Source: Crocinitomicaceae bacterium (GTDB taxonomy: Bacteria > Bacteroidota > Bacteroidia > Flavobacteriales_D > Crocinitomicaceae). Taken from it: 64,000 nucleotides of DNA. Shown here piece by piece: positions 1 to 7,968 of this stretch. Where the stretch lies: positions 186,001-250,000 of the forward strand of contig JAQXBM010000022.1 in NCBI GenBank assembly GCA_029252405.1, read 5' to 3'. How positions within the stretch are numbered: the first letter of the stretch is position 1; every line of letters begins with the position of its first letter. The notes below the pieces were generated by a model that saw only the letters and a program-made list of their open reading frames with translations, did no database searches and had not been told where the DNA came from. A program made the translations under genes and the position numbers.

Positions 1-2
1 AT

Positions 3-125
3 GACGGAGAGCGGGTTGCTCAATTGGTGTTTGCGGAATTCAAACAAGCACAATGGGTTCAGGCAGATGTTCTTTCTGACACAGAACGTGGAGAAGGAGG
101 ATTCGGAAGTACAGGAGTGAAATAG
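3..125 (+). CDS. dut: dUTP diphosphatase, C-terminal fragment (cut by window edge)
   Basis: Only the last 40 codons are inside the window, read in the third forward frame and ending in TAG. The peptide ends in [12 protein letters not shown], which matches the glycine-rich motif 5 of trimeric dUTPases; this flexible C-terminal arm closes over the active site of the neighbouring subunit. The preceding [10 protein letters not shown] matches conserved motif 4. The enzyme hydrolyses dUTP to dUMP and pyrophosphate, keeping uracil out of DNA and supplying dTMP synthesis. The start lies left of position 1. The next gene begins 33 bases downstream on the same strand, so an operon is likely. The assignment rests on a short but very characteristic tail. 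Confidence 0.88.
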   Translation, partial: DGERVAQLVFAEFKQAQWVQADVLSDTERGEGGFGSTGVK

Positions 126-158
126 GTCACTTCAAATACTAATGACAAAAGAAATACA

Positions 159-1178
159 ATGAAAATAATAGTACCAATGGCAGGGCGAGGAAGCCGATTA
201 AGACCACATACCTTAACCGTTCCAAAACCGCTCGTTCCAGTTGCTGGAATGCCAATTGTACACCGTTTGGTGAAAGACATCGCCGAAGTAGTTGATGATG
301 AAATTGATGAAATCGCTTTCATTTTGGGTGATCCAGCCTTTTTTGGAGATGATGTGGTTGAAAGCTTAACGAAGTTGGCGAACGGGTTGGGTGCAAAAGC
401 ATCTATCTACCGCCAAGATGAGCCTTTGGGAACAGGTCATGCTATCATGTGTGCGAAAGATTCCTTGCAAGGACCAGCGGTAATTGCTTATGCTGATACC
501 TTGATTCAAGCAGATTTCGAACTTGACCCTGCAGCTGACGCTGTTATTTGGGTAAAATCTGTCGATCGACCTGAAGCCTACGGAGTTGTGAAGCTCAATG
601 ACAATAAAGAAATCGTAGAGCTAGTTGAAAAACCTGCGGAGTTCGTGAGCGATTTAGCCGTAATTGGAATCTACTATTTCAAAGATGTGTCAGAACTAAA
701 AGCGGAATTGCAGACAGTTCTCGACAACAATATTATCCATGGTGGAGAATACCAAATCAACGATGGCATCAAAGGAATGATGGCTAAAGAGAAGGTTTTC
801 AAAACGGGTGAGGTGGAGCAATGGATGGACTGCGGAAACAAAAAAGTGACCGTTGAAACCAATCAGCAAGTATTAAAAAACGAAGCGAAGAAAGGAAAAC
901 AACTTATTCCTGATTCGTGTGAATTGGAAAACAGCATTGTAATCAAACCTTGCTTTATTGGCGAAGGAGTGAAATTAACGAACTCAATTGTTGGGCCTTA
1001 CGTAAGCATTGGGGCAAACACGGAAATTACAAATAGCCGAGTAAGCAATTCAATCATTCAACACGAAGTAAGCATTTCAAAAGGAGTAATTGAAAATTCA
1101 ATGATTGGTTCTTACGCAAAGTTCAATGGTTTGGCGCGAGATTTGAGCGTTGGTGACTATTCTACAATCGATGAGTAA
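159..1178 (+). CDS. Sugar nucleotidyltransferase (NTP transferase with C-terminal left-handed beta-helix)
   Basis: A 339-residue cytosolic protein. The N-terminus IIVPMAGRGSRLRPHT...PKPLVPV is the nucleotide-binding signature GxGxRxxPxT...PKP of sugar-1-phosphate nucleotidyltransferases (glucose-1-phosphate thymidylyl/uridylyl or mannose-1-phosphate guanylyl type). Residues about 1-235 form the Rossmann-like catalytic domain, with an EKP motif near 157-159 (a motif typical of the sugar-binding region). Residues about 245-330 show spaced hydrophobic hexads (SIVIKP, SIVGPY, SIIQHE) of a left-handed beta-helix. The family makes NDP-sugars for surface polysaccharide. Which sugar and nucleotide cannot be read from the sequence. 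Its stop overlaps the next gene (ATGAGTAA), indicating coupled translation. Confidence 0.86.
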   Translation: MKIIVPMAGRGSRLRPHTLTVPKPLVPVAGMPIVHRLVKDIAEVVDDEIDEIAFILGDPAFFGDDVVESLTKLANGLGAKASIYRQDEPLGTGHAIMCAKDSLQGPAVIAYADTLIQADFELDPAADAVIWVKSVDRPEAYGVVKLNDNKEIVELVEKPAEFVSDLAVIGIYYFKDVSELKAELQTVLDNNIIHGGEYQINDGIKGMMAKEKVFKTGEVEQWMDCGNKKVTVETNQQVLKNEAKKGKQLIPDSCELENSIVIKPCFIGEGVKLTNSIVGPYVSIGANTEITNSRVSNSIIQHEVSISKGVIENSMIGSYAKFNGLARDLSVGDYSTIDE

Positions 1179-2880
1179 ATTTATACTATACAATATTGCC
1201 TTTGTTCTGCTTCTCGCTTCATGCGGAGGAACGAAAGAAGTCACGACTAGCGGGGATTCCGAGCCGCCGAACAACAAATACATCGAAACATTTCACGAAG
1301 GTGTTCGATTGAAATCAACGGATCGAGTTGATGAAGCCATTGAGAAATTCCAAGAATGCTTGCTCATCAAACAAGATGATGACGCGGTTTATTATGCGCT
1401 TTCGGAATTGGAATTAATGCGTGACAACAAGGACGCTTCATCAAACTATATCCTAAAGGCAGCAGAAATTGATCCAGACAATACTTGGTATATCCAAGAG
1501 TTGGCGTACATGTATCTGAACAAGAAGGATTATGCCAACGCACTCAAGAACTTCGATAAACTAACGAAGATTGAACCCGGAAATATTGATTGGTTGTACG
1601 GAACGGCGCAAGCCTCAATGGAGAGTGGAAACCTCAATAAGTGCATGGAGTCGATGAATCGAATTGAAGATCAATTGGGCTTGAACCCTCAAGTATCTCT
1701 TCAAAAATATTCGATTTACATGGAAGCTGGAAAGCCGGATGAAGCATTCAACGAATTAGTGAAAGCCCGGGAAGTATTCCCAGATGAACCGTCATTGATT
1801 GGAACTCAAGTCGATTTCTATTACCAAACGGAGCAACCTGACAAAGCAGCGAATATGTTGGAGGAATTGGTGAAAGCTGATCCGAATAACGGTCGTGCTC
1901 ACTTGGCCTTGGCAGATGTGTATCGTAGAGAAGGAAATGAAGCGAAGGCGTTTGAATCGTTGAAAATGGCCTTCAAATCGGATAATGTTGATGTTGACAC
2001 GAAAATGGGAGTTCTCATCAAAGTGCACGAAAACAGTTTTGAAATCGATCCAGAAATCTACGAATTAGTGGATATTATGATTGAAAAATATCCGAACGAA
2101 GCGAAAGCACATTCCATTCACGGCGATTATTTACTGAGTGCAGAGAAGGAAGAAGAAGCACTAGCGGCCTATAAAAAAGCCTTGGATTTCGATGCCAATC
2201 AGTACCCAATCTGGAACCAAGTGTTGATCATGGAGTACCAACAGGGTAAACACGAAGATTTGTATCAAGACAGTAAGCGCTGCCTTGAATTGTTCCCGAC
2301 CATTGGAACAGTGTATCTTCTGAACGGGGTCAGTGCAAACCAAACGAAACGCTATACGGAAGCCTTGGAAGTATTGTCTGTCGGGAAGGAAATGGTCTAC
2401 AATGACAAGGCGATCAGCGCTGAGTTTTTGGGACAACTAGGAGAAGCAAGTTTCGGACTCAAGGAGTACACGGAGGGCAAAGCATATTACAAAAAGGCAT
2501 TGGAGACTGATCCAAATAGTCAGCTCATCAAAAACAATTATGCGTATCGTTTGGCGAACGCAAATATGGATTTGGAAGTAGCAGAATCGTTGATGGATCA
2601 AGTGATTCAACGAGCACCAAAAGAACCACAGTTTTTAGACACCTACGGATGGGTTCTCTTTCAAAAGAAGGACTACTCCAAGGCAAGAGCGCAGTTTGAA
2701 TTGGCTTACACCTACAATACGAAGGACGAAGCGATTTTAGAGCACTTGGGAGATACTTATTTCAAATTGAACGATACTGAGAAGGCTTTGGTCTGGTGGA
2801 ATAAAGCGAAAGAAGTCAAATCGAATGATTTACTAGAGAAGAAAATTGCTGATAAAAAATACTATGCGCCACAATTATAA
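1171..2880 (+). CDS. TPR-repeat lipoprotein
   Basis: A protein of about 569 residues. I chose the ATG at 1171 because it gives a clean lipoprotein signal (MSKFILYNIAFVLLLASCGG, lipobox LLAS-C18); a longer in-frame start at 1150 would spoil it. The rest is an array of tetratricopeptide repeats, for example A.Y.LNKKDYANALKNFDKLTKIEPGN and AYYKKALETDPNSQLIKNNYAYRLA. Such repeats build protein-binding superhelices, and the mature protein is probably anchored in the outer membrane facing the periplasm. It overlaps the upstream nucleotidyltransferase by 8 bases and the downstream DUF4292 gene by 17, so the three are probably co-translated. The partner is unknown; neighbours suggest an envelope role. 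Confidence 0.85.
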   Translation: MSKFILYNIAFVLLLASCGGTKEVTTSGDSEPPNNKYIETFHEGVRLKSTDRVDEAIEKFQECLLIKQDDDAVYYALSELELMRDNKDASSNYILKAAEIDPDNTWYIQELAYMYLNKKDYANALKNFDKLTKIEPGNIDWLYGTAQASMESGNLNKCMESMNRIEDQLGLNPQVSLQKYSIYMEAGKPDEAFNELVKAREVFPDEPSLIGTQVDFYYQTEQPDKAANMLEELVKADPNNGRAHLALADVYRREGNEAKAFESLKMAFKSDNVDVDTKMGVLIKVHENSFEIDPEIYELVDIMIEKYPNEAKAHSIHGDYLLSAEKEEEALAAYKKALDFDANQYPIWNQVLIMEYQQGKHEDLYQDSKRCLELFPTIGTVYLLNGVSANQTKRYTEALEVLSVGKEMVYNDKAISAEFLGQLGEASFGLKEYTEGKAYYKKALETDPNSQLIKNNYAYRLANANMDLEVAESLMDQVIQRAPKEPQFLDTYGWVLFQKKDYSKARAQFELAYTYNTKDEAILEHLGDTYFKLNDTEKALVWWNKAKEVKSNDLLEKKIADKKYYAPQL

Positions 2881-3652
2881 CATATTGATCGTTGCCTTTG
2901 CGGCTTTGCTGCTTGCTTCGTGTGGAAATCGCAAGGTTAACGGTGACAAATTACCAAAGGTAAAAGACAAAGTCTTGGTTGAGGTTTTGGATAGTTTGTC
3001 AGCGCAGAACTTTGACTCTTTCTACACAAAGATGAATGCGCAATACATAGATTCTTCTCGTGACATATCATTCAAAGTTTCATTGAGAATGATTCAAGAC
3101 AGTGCTATTGGAGCAACGATTAAGAAGTTTGGACTTCCATTCGTCAATTCTGTTATTTCTAAAGATTCTGTAAAAGCTACTTTCTTGCAGGATAAGTGCT
3201 ACTCGCGCCAAAACATTGATTTCTTAAAGGAGAGTTTTGGTGTCAGTTTCACGCATCGCAACATGGAAGAGCTACTCATGGGATTCCCTATTGGGTATAA
3301 CGAAGAGTTGGATTATGATCGCGTGAAAGATCCTTACGCGTATATCCTTTCGACTGAACTCAAAAAGGATGGTGATTCTGGTGATGCATTGGATATTTAT
3401 TACGAATTCAACAAGGACGTCAATCAATTGAAGTCGACTACACTTTTCAGTGAATCTGATAGCACGGAAATCAAAATTGATTACCTCACACGACAATTGG
3501 TAGACGGATATTCCGTACCAGAATCTTTGGATATCGTTATTAGAACACCGAAACAAGAACTAAGTATTGAACTGGTATATAGGAAATCACGGGTAAATAA
3601 GCCCGAAACAATTCACTTCGTAATCCCAGATAGTTATGAGCCATGTAAGTAG
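2864..3652 (+). CDS. DUF4292-family lipoprotein
   Basis: About 262 residues. The ATG at 2864 gives MRHNYNILIVAFAALLLASCGN, a lipoprotein signal with lipobox LLAS-C20; an in-frame ATG at 2846 would add six residues before it. Overall length, the early KVKDKVLVEVLDSLSAQNFDSFYTKMNAQY segment and the beta-rich remainder fit the Bacteroidota DUF4292 family, whose fold recalls LolA/LolB-type lipid or lipoprotein carriers. That functional parallel is inference. It overlaps the TPR lipoprotein upstream and the EnvC-like gene downstream (17 bases at 3636-3652), forming a compact envelope operon. Confidence 0.78.
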   Translation: MRHNYNILIVAFAALLLASCGNRKVNGDKLPKVKDKVLVEVLDSLSAQNFDSFYTKMNAQYIDSSRDISFKVSLRMIQDSAIGATIKKFGLPFVNSVISKDSVKATFLQDKCYSRQNIDFLKESFGVSFTHRNMEELLMGFPIGYNEELDYDRVKDPYAYILSTELKKDGDSGDALDIYYEFNKDVNQLKSTTLFSESDSTEIKIDYLTRQLVDGYSVPESLDIVIRTPKQELSIELVYRKSRVNKPETIHFVIPDSYEPCK

Positions 3653-4913
3653 ATTGTTGCTTGTTGGAATGTTGCTGTGCGTTGGAAACGTACTCGCGCA
3701 AAGTGCCGACAAACTCAAAAAGGAGCAAGCCCGCTTGGAGAAGAATATTTCAAGCACCGAATCGCTGTTGGCGAAATCCAAGACGAAAACAAAGGCTTCT
3801 TTGAACGATCTGCGCGTTATCCAAAACCAAATTGAATACCGCGAGCGATTATTGAAGAACTACGACAATCAAATTCGCGGGGCTGAGCTCACAGTCCTTC
3901 AAAAAGAGAAACAAATTATCGAATTGCGTGAAAAAGTAACGCAACTGAAAGCGCAATACAAGAAGTTGCTGATTTACGCGTACAAACACCGAAATAACTA
4001 CGGTAAGTTGATGTACATTTTCACAGCTGACAGCTACAACGAAGCGAGAAAAAGAAACGGATATTTACGTCGATTGTCAGATGTTCAACTCAAACAATTC
4101 CTCGTCATTCAGCAAAATCAAGAGTTGATATCCGAGGAAATTGGTGTTGTGAATTCTGAAAAAGAGAATAAGTTGGTTGTTCTCAACGAAAAGAAACGAG
4201 AACGCGGTCAGATAGAAATAGACCGTAAGCAAAAGGAGAAAGTATATCAAGAATTCAAGCAGGAGGAAGAGTTGCTTTTATCTAAATTGAAGGAAGATCA
4301 GAAAAAGAAAGAAGTGTTACGCAGACGTATCGCTGCCGCCATTCAACGCGAATTGGAATTAGCTGAGGCAAAACGAAAGGAACGCGAAGCTGCAGCACTC
4401 GCCGCCGCCAAAAAGAATGAAGCGTCAACAACAACGACTTCAACGCCAGCTGTGACCTTGGCGGAAACCAAAGAATCGGAGTTACTGAGCAACAATTTCG
4501 CATCGAATCGCGGTAGATTGCCTTGGCCGGTGGAAAAAGGAAACATCACGGAGAACTTTGGTAAGAATCCACATCCGACCTTGAAGAACGTATCAACGAA
4601 CAACCGCGGAATTGATATTGGTGCACCACTTAACGCTCAAGTACGATCAGTATTTGAAGGTGAAGTGACTAGTGTATTAAACATCCCAGGAGCTGGAAAA
4701 GTAGTGATCATCAAACACGGAAACTACCGAACGGTGTACTCCAATTTACAGGATACTTACGTGAAATCTGGCTCGAAAGTGACAACCAAAAAAGTGATAG
4801 GCTCTTTACTTGCCAAGGGCGGAGAAACAATCTCTGTAGTTCACTTCGAAGTGCACAAAGTGGTTGGGAATAACGTGACTTGCTTGAACCCAACGCTTTG
4901 GGTGACGCATTAA
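3636..4913 (+). CDS. EnvC/NlpD-like murein hydrolase activator (coiled coil plus M23 domain)
   Basis: A 425-residue exported protein. Residues 1-21 are a signal peptide ending VLAQ. Residues about 25-265 are a highly charged coiled coil, ending in an Ala/Glu/Arg/Lys-rich linker and then a Thr/Ala-rich stretch. Residues about 285-425 form a LytM/M23 domain: NRGIDIGAPLNAQVRSVFEGEV, then GNYRTVYSNLQ and VVHFEVHK. M23 peptidases use HxxxD and HxH zinc sites. Here the first position is N(RG)ID and the usual HLS is replaced by YSN, so the zinc ligands look degenerate, as in EnvC, which activates amidases rather than cutting peptidoglycan. A role in septal peptidoglycan splitting follows by family. 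The start overlaps the DUF4292 gene. Confidence 0.85.
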   Translation: MSHVSRLLLVGMLLCVGNVLAQSADKLKKEQARLEKNISSTESLLAKSKTKTKASLNDLRVIQNQIEYRERLLKNYDNQIRGAELTVLQKEKQIIELREKVTQLKAQYKKLLIYAYKHRNNYGKLMYIFTADSYNEARKRNGYLRRLSDVQLKQFLVIQQNQELISEEIGVVNSEKENKLVVLNEKKRERGQIEIDRKQKEKVYQEFKQEEELLLSKLKEDQKKKEVLRRRIAAAIQRELELAEAKRKEREAAALAAAKKNEASTTTTSTPAVTLAETKESELLSNNFASNRGRLPWPVEKGNITENFGKNPHPTLKNVSTNNRGIDIGAPLNAQVRSVFEGEVTSVLNIPGAGKVVIIKHGNYRTVYSNLQDTYVKSGSKVTTKKVIGSLLAKGGETISVVHFEVHKVVGNNVTCLNPTLWVTH

Positions 4914-5070
4914 TTTCAAACACTATGCCTTTGCGTCTTCGCATTCTTTGCGGTTGAACAAGCACAACATGAATCAAACGCACGATCAAGTAAGAGATAA
5001 AGGATTGTTCATAGCAGGCGAGCAATTCCCTAAAAAAGCTTAAAATCGTTCAGAGTCAACACTTTTCATC

Positions 5071-5078
5071 TATTTTTG
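5071..5078 (+). promoter_or_regulatory. Bacteroidota -7 promoter element before the NlpC/P60 gene
   Basis: TATTTTTG matches the Bacteroidota sigma-A -7 consensus TAnnTTTG. It ends only 4 bases before the ATG at 5083, so a transcript starting the usual 6-8 bases downstream would begin at or within the start codon (a leaderless mRNA) or initiation uses another site. No clear -33 TTG is seen. Confidence 0.4.
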
Positions 5079-5082
5079 CACC

Positions 5083-5562
5083 ATGAAATGGCTGTTTAGC
5101 ATCTTTTTATTGATCTCAGTCCCGATGACTAGCGGGTTCGCAAATGCCCAAGAGTCGTGGGAGCAAAAAGCAGATTCTATCGTAGATATCGCCAAAGCAC
5201 AACTCGGTGTTCCATACGTGTGGGCAACGTCATCTCCAGGAAAAAGTTTCGACTGTTCTGGTTTTACAGCGCACGTCTACGGTTCAATGGACATCACCAA
5301 ATGCAGAAGCTCAAAAGGCTACGCGGCCATTGGGCGTAAAATCAATATGTCTGAAGTAAGAAAAGGTGATTGCCTATTGTTCGCTGGAACAACTCCAGGT
5401 AGTAAAACGGTTGGTCACGTTGGAATCGTAATTGAAAAGAATGAGGACGGCATCAAGTTCATCCATTGCTCCAGTTCAAAACGTCACTTTGGTGTTGTGA
5501 TTACCCATTACGAATCTTCAGGTTATCCGAAACGTTTCCTTCAAGCACGAAGACTGTTTTGA
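5083..5562 (+). CDS. NlpC/P60 family cysteine peptidase (C40), secreted
   Basis: A 159-residue exported protein with signal peptide (about residues 1-22, ending ANAQ) followed by a single NlpC/P60 domain. The catalytic Cys is C58 in KSFDCSGFTAHVYG, the His is H112 in TVGHVGIVIE, and a third polar position is H128 in KFIHCSSS. The family cleaves D-glutamyl-meso-diaminopimelate bonds in peptidoglycan stem peptides. There is no SH3 or LysM targeting domain, so it is a minimal enzyme. It lies 169 bases after the EnvC-like gene and 48 bases before the pyrophosphatase gene, next to other wall-related genes. Confidence 0.88.
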   Translation: MKWLFSIFLLISVPMTSGFANAQESWEQKADSIVDIAKAQLGVPYVWATSSPGKSFDCSGFTAHVYGSMDITKCRSSKGYAAIGRKINMSEVRKGDCLLFAGTTPGSKTVGHVGIVIEKNEDGIKFIHCSSSKRHFGVVITHYESSGYPKRFLQARRLF

Positions 5563-5580
5563 TGAAGAAAGAATTAACAC

Positions 5581-5596
5581 TTCGCGAAAGCGCGAA
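5581..5596 (+). other. Short perfect stem-loop between NlpC/P60 and pyrophosphatase genes
   Basis: TTCGCG-AAAG-CGCGAA is a perfect 6-bp GC-rich stem with a four-base loop, in the 48-base gap 15 bases before the ppa ATG. There is no T tract after it, so it is more likely an RNA-processing or translation-modulating hairpin than a terminator. Confidence 0.4.
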
Positions 5597-5610
5597 AACC
5601 AACATAACAT

Positions 5611-6162
5611 ATGAGTATTGATCCAACTAACCCTTGGCACAAAGTAGAAATCGGCGAAAACGCTCCGACATGCGTGAATGGAATCATTGAAATTCCGAAA
5701 AATACCAGAGCAAAATATGAGTTAGACAAGGAATCAGGAATGTTGATCCTTGATCGCGTGCTCTATTCCTCGATGTATTATCCGGCAAATTACGGGTTCA
5801 TTCCAAGAACGTATTGCGACGATAAAGATCCACTGGACATTTTAATCCTTTCTCAAATTGCTGTAGTTCCGATGTGTATCGTTTCTGCGAAAGTAATTGG
5901 CGTGATGCGCATGATCGACAAAGGTGAAATGGACGATAAAATTATTGCAGTAGCCGAGCACGACATGAGTGTAGCCCACTTCAACGATATTTCAGAATTG
6001 CCAGAACATCATTTGAAGGAAATCAAAAACTTCTTCGAGGACTACAAGAAATTGGAGAACAAAACGGTTGAAGTCGATGCGTTCCAGAATGCTGAGGAGG
6101 CTCGAAAAGTAGTTCGTCAGAGTCAAATTGACTACGAACACTATGTAAAAAACAATAAGTAG
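5611..6162 (+). CDS. ppa: Inorganic diphosphatase (family I)
   Basis: A 183-residue cytosolic enzyme hydrolysing pyrophosphate to phosphate, pulling biosynthetic reactions forward. The metal-binding signature [11 protein letters not shown] contains D71, D73 and D76, equivalent to the three catalytic Asp of bacterial family I enzymes. Upstream are the family elements [11 protein letters not shown] (residues 27-37) and [11 protein letters not shown] (57-67). Length is normal for a bacterial hexameric enzyme. The start ATG sits in aacataacATATG with no strong Shine-Dalgarno, which is usual in this phylum. The gene ends in TAG. Confidence 0.95.
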   Translation: MSIDPTNPWHKVEIGENAPTCVNGIIEIPKNTRAKYELDKESGMLILDRVLYSSMYYPANYGFIPRTYCDDKDPLDILILSQIAVVPMCIVSAKVIGVMRMIDKGEMDDKIIAVAEHDMSVAHFNDISELPEHHLKEIKNFFEDYKKLENKTVEVDAFQNAEEARKVVRQSQIDYEHYVKNNK

Positions 6163-6450
6163 ACGAAGCCAGGACTTTATTGAAACAATCTGGTTTTAAC
6201 TACCTAGATCATTGGCATTCAATTCGAGTGTTGAAGAAATAGATTTATCCGTTTAAGTCGCTGGAGCATATCGCCCTTTTTGAAGATTGTCAAAATGGGT
6301 ACTGAGCTCTTTTTTTTCTTCATTACTAGCAGGTTGAAATTGAAGTACATCTCAAACTTCGAGAAAAGTTAAAATAGATTTCTGCTGTTCAAAGCGTGTA
6401 TAGAATTTAATAAAGTGGTAACTTAGCCTAAAATTTAATTCACCATTTAC

Positions 6451-7827
6451 ATGAAACAACTATTATTCTCTATTCTAGCAGCAGGAACACTCTTGTTTAG
6501 TACCAATCAAGCTCAGGCGCAATGCATCACAGCGATCGAACTAGATGGGGTAAATGATTATCTCCATTCTCCATTTGCTAATTACGATTTTACCAATTTC
6601 ACAATTGAAATGTTCATCAACTCTCCGGACTTTAGTCCTAATGAGGTGTACGTTAACTGGAATCAAGACTCAAGAGTTATTTTCGGTGGATGGGCAGTTG
6701 ATGGAAGTTTTAATGGTGGAGCAATAGGTTTCTCACCGCAAGAAATCAACTCAGGTGCTGGAACTACGCCTCAAACGAATAACTGGCATCACGTAGCTTA
6801 TGTTTATGACGGCTCAACACAAAAGATTTATATCGGAGGGTTAGAAGTAGCTAGTGTGCCAACTGGTGGTGCGCTGAGTCAAGGAAACGCGATCTATAAC
6901 AGCGGTCTTACAATTGGTGCGAGCTATACTCAAGGACAGCAGTTTACAAATACACAGTTTGAAGATGTTCGTATTTGGAACGTGGCAAGAACGGGTACTG
7001 AAATCGCTAATAACGCAATCGCAACCTTAACAGGAAGCGAAACAGGTTTGGTTGCCTACTATCGTTTTGAAGATGGGGTAGGAAGCACAACAGTGACAGA
7101 TTTAACAGGAAATGGAAATACATTAACGTTGAATAATATGGATCCTGCAACAGATTGGATTCCGGGAGTTTTTTCTCAGCCTGTTCAAGCAACAGATGTC
7201 GTTTTTAATTGCGGTGCATACACATGGGTTGACGGAAACACGTACGCAGTAGATAATAATACGGCTCAGTACACTTTCGTTGGAGGTGCAGCAGGAGGAT
7301 GTGACAGCATCGTTACCTTGGATTTGACAGTTGGTACGCCAGCAGATATTTCAGTAACTGACAATTCACCAACTTTTATGTCAAATGACGTTTCCGCCGG
7401 AGTAACTTACCAATGGATCGATTGTTTAAATGGAAATGCTCCGATTCCTGGAGAAACTAACCAAAGCTTCACTGGATCTCAAGGTGGTTCGTATGCCGTG
7501 ATCGTAACAGCAGCAAACGGTTGTAGAGATACATCTGCTTGTTTTGATGTGCCAATCTTATCATTGGATGAGTCGAGTTTAGAATCTGGATTAATACTCG
7601 CTCCGAACCCAACAAACGGAGTGTTTTCGATTTCTACATTGACATACACTGGGGAGTTGAACATTCAAGTAATGGACTTAACGGGTAAATTGATTTACAC
7701 GTCAACAGAAAACGTTACGCCAAGTGCTTCTGCAAACATTGATTTGAAAGATGCTGCAAATGGTGTCTACATCGTTCGTGTATCAGACATAAAAGAATCA
7801 CGCTCAATTCGAGTGGTGAAGAAATAA
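6451..7827 (+). CDS. Secreted LamG-domain protein with T9SS type A sorting domain
   Basis: A 458-residue exported protein. Residues 1-23 are a signal peptide (ending AQAQ). Residues about 25-210 form a LamG/concanavalin-like jelly roll (IELDGVNDYLHSP, FTIEMFINSP, NNWHHVAYVYDGSTQKIYIGG, FEDVRIWNVART), a fold that often binds carbohydrate. Residues about 240-370 contain Ig-like segments with Cys pairs. Residues about 378-458 are a T9SS type A sorting domain: LAPNPTNGVFSI, LNIQVMDLTGKLIY, GVYIVRV ending in basic residues. It is therefore expected to cross the outer membrane through T9SS and be attached to, or released from, the surface. Ligand unknown. It is monocistronic, with a terminator 20 bases after the stop. 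Confidence 0.87.
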   Translation: MKQLLFSILAAGTLLFSTNQAQAQCITAIELDGVNDYLHSPFANYDFTNFTIEMFINSPDFSPNEVYVNWNQDSRVIFGGWAVDGSFNGGAIGFSPQEINSGAGTTPQTNNWHHVAYVYDGSTQKIYIGGLEVASVPTGGALSQGNAIYNSGLTIGASYTQGQQFTNTQFEDVRIWNVARTGTEIANNAIATLTGSETGLVAYYRFEDGVGSTTVTDLTGNGNTLTLNNMDPATDWIPGVFSQPVQATDVVFNCGAYTWVDGNTYAVDNNTAQYTFVGGAAGGCDSIVTLDLTVGTPADISVTDNSPTFMSNDVSAGVTYQWIDCLNGNAPIPGETNQSFTGSQGGSYAVIVTAANGCRDTSACFDVPILSLDESSLESGLILAPNPTNGVFSISTLTYTGELNIQVMDLTGKLIYTSTENVTPSASANIDLKDAANGVYIVRVSDIKESRSIRVVKK

Positions 7828-7846
7828 GAATTCTTTAAGAATTAGT

Positions 7847-7895
7847 AAAAGGAGTTTTTCTACCGATAGTTGTCGGAAGAAGGGCTCCTTTTTTG
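7847..7895 (+). terminator. Rho-independent terminator after the LamG gene
   Basis: AAAAGGAG (7847-7854) pairs with CTCCTTTT at 7885-7892, within a T run. The interior forms a second stem around CCGATAGTTGTCGG (7863-7876), giving one long hairpin. Confidence 0.8.
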
Positions 7896-7968
7896 TTTGA
7901 GTGGCGCCCGTTAAAAAACGTTAAGCCCATGTTAACGTTCGTTCCTTTATCTATATTCGTTAACTGAC

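Noticed and set aside
1150-1170. Longer start for the TPR lipoprotein
   Set aside because: The seven extra residues would precede a perfect lipoprotein signal, and the ATG at 1171 overlaps the upstream stop in the usual coupled manner.
4970-5044. 24-codon frame between the EnvC-like and NlpC/P60 genes
   Set aside because: It is short, has no hydrophobic segment or motif, and sits in a region that probably contains the promoter of the next gene.
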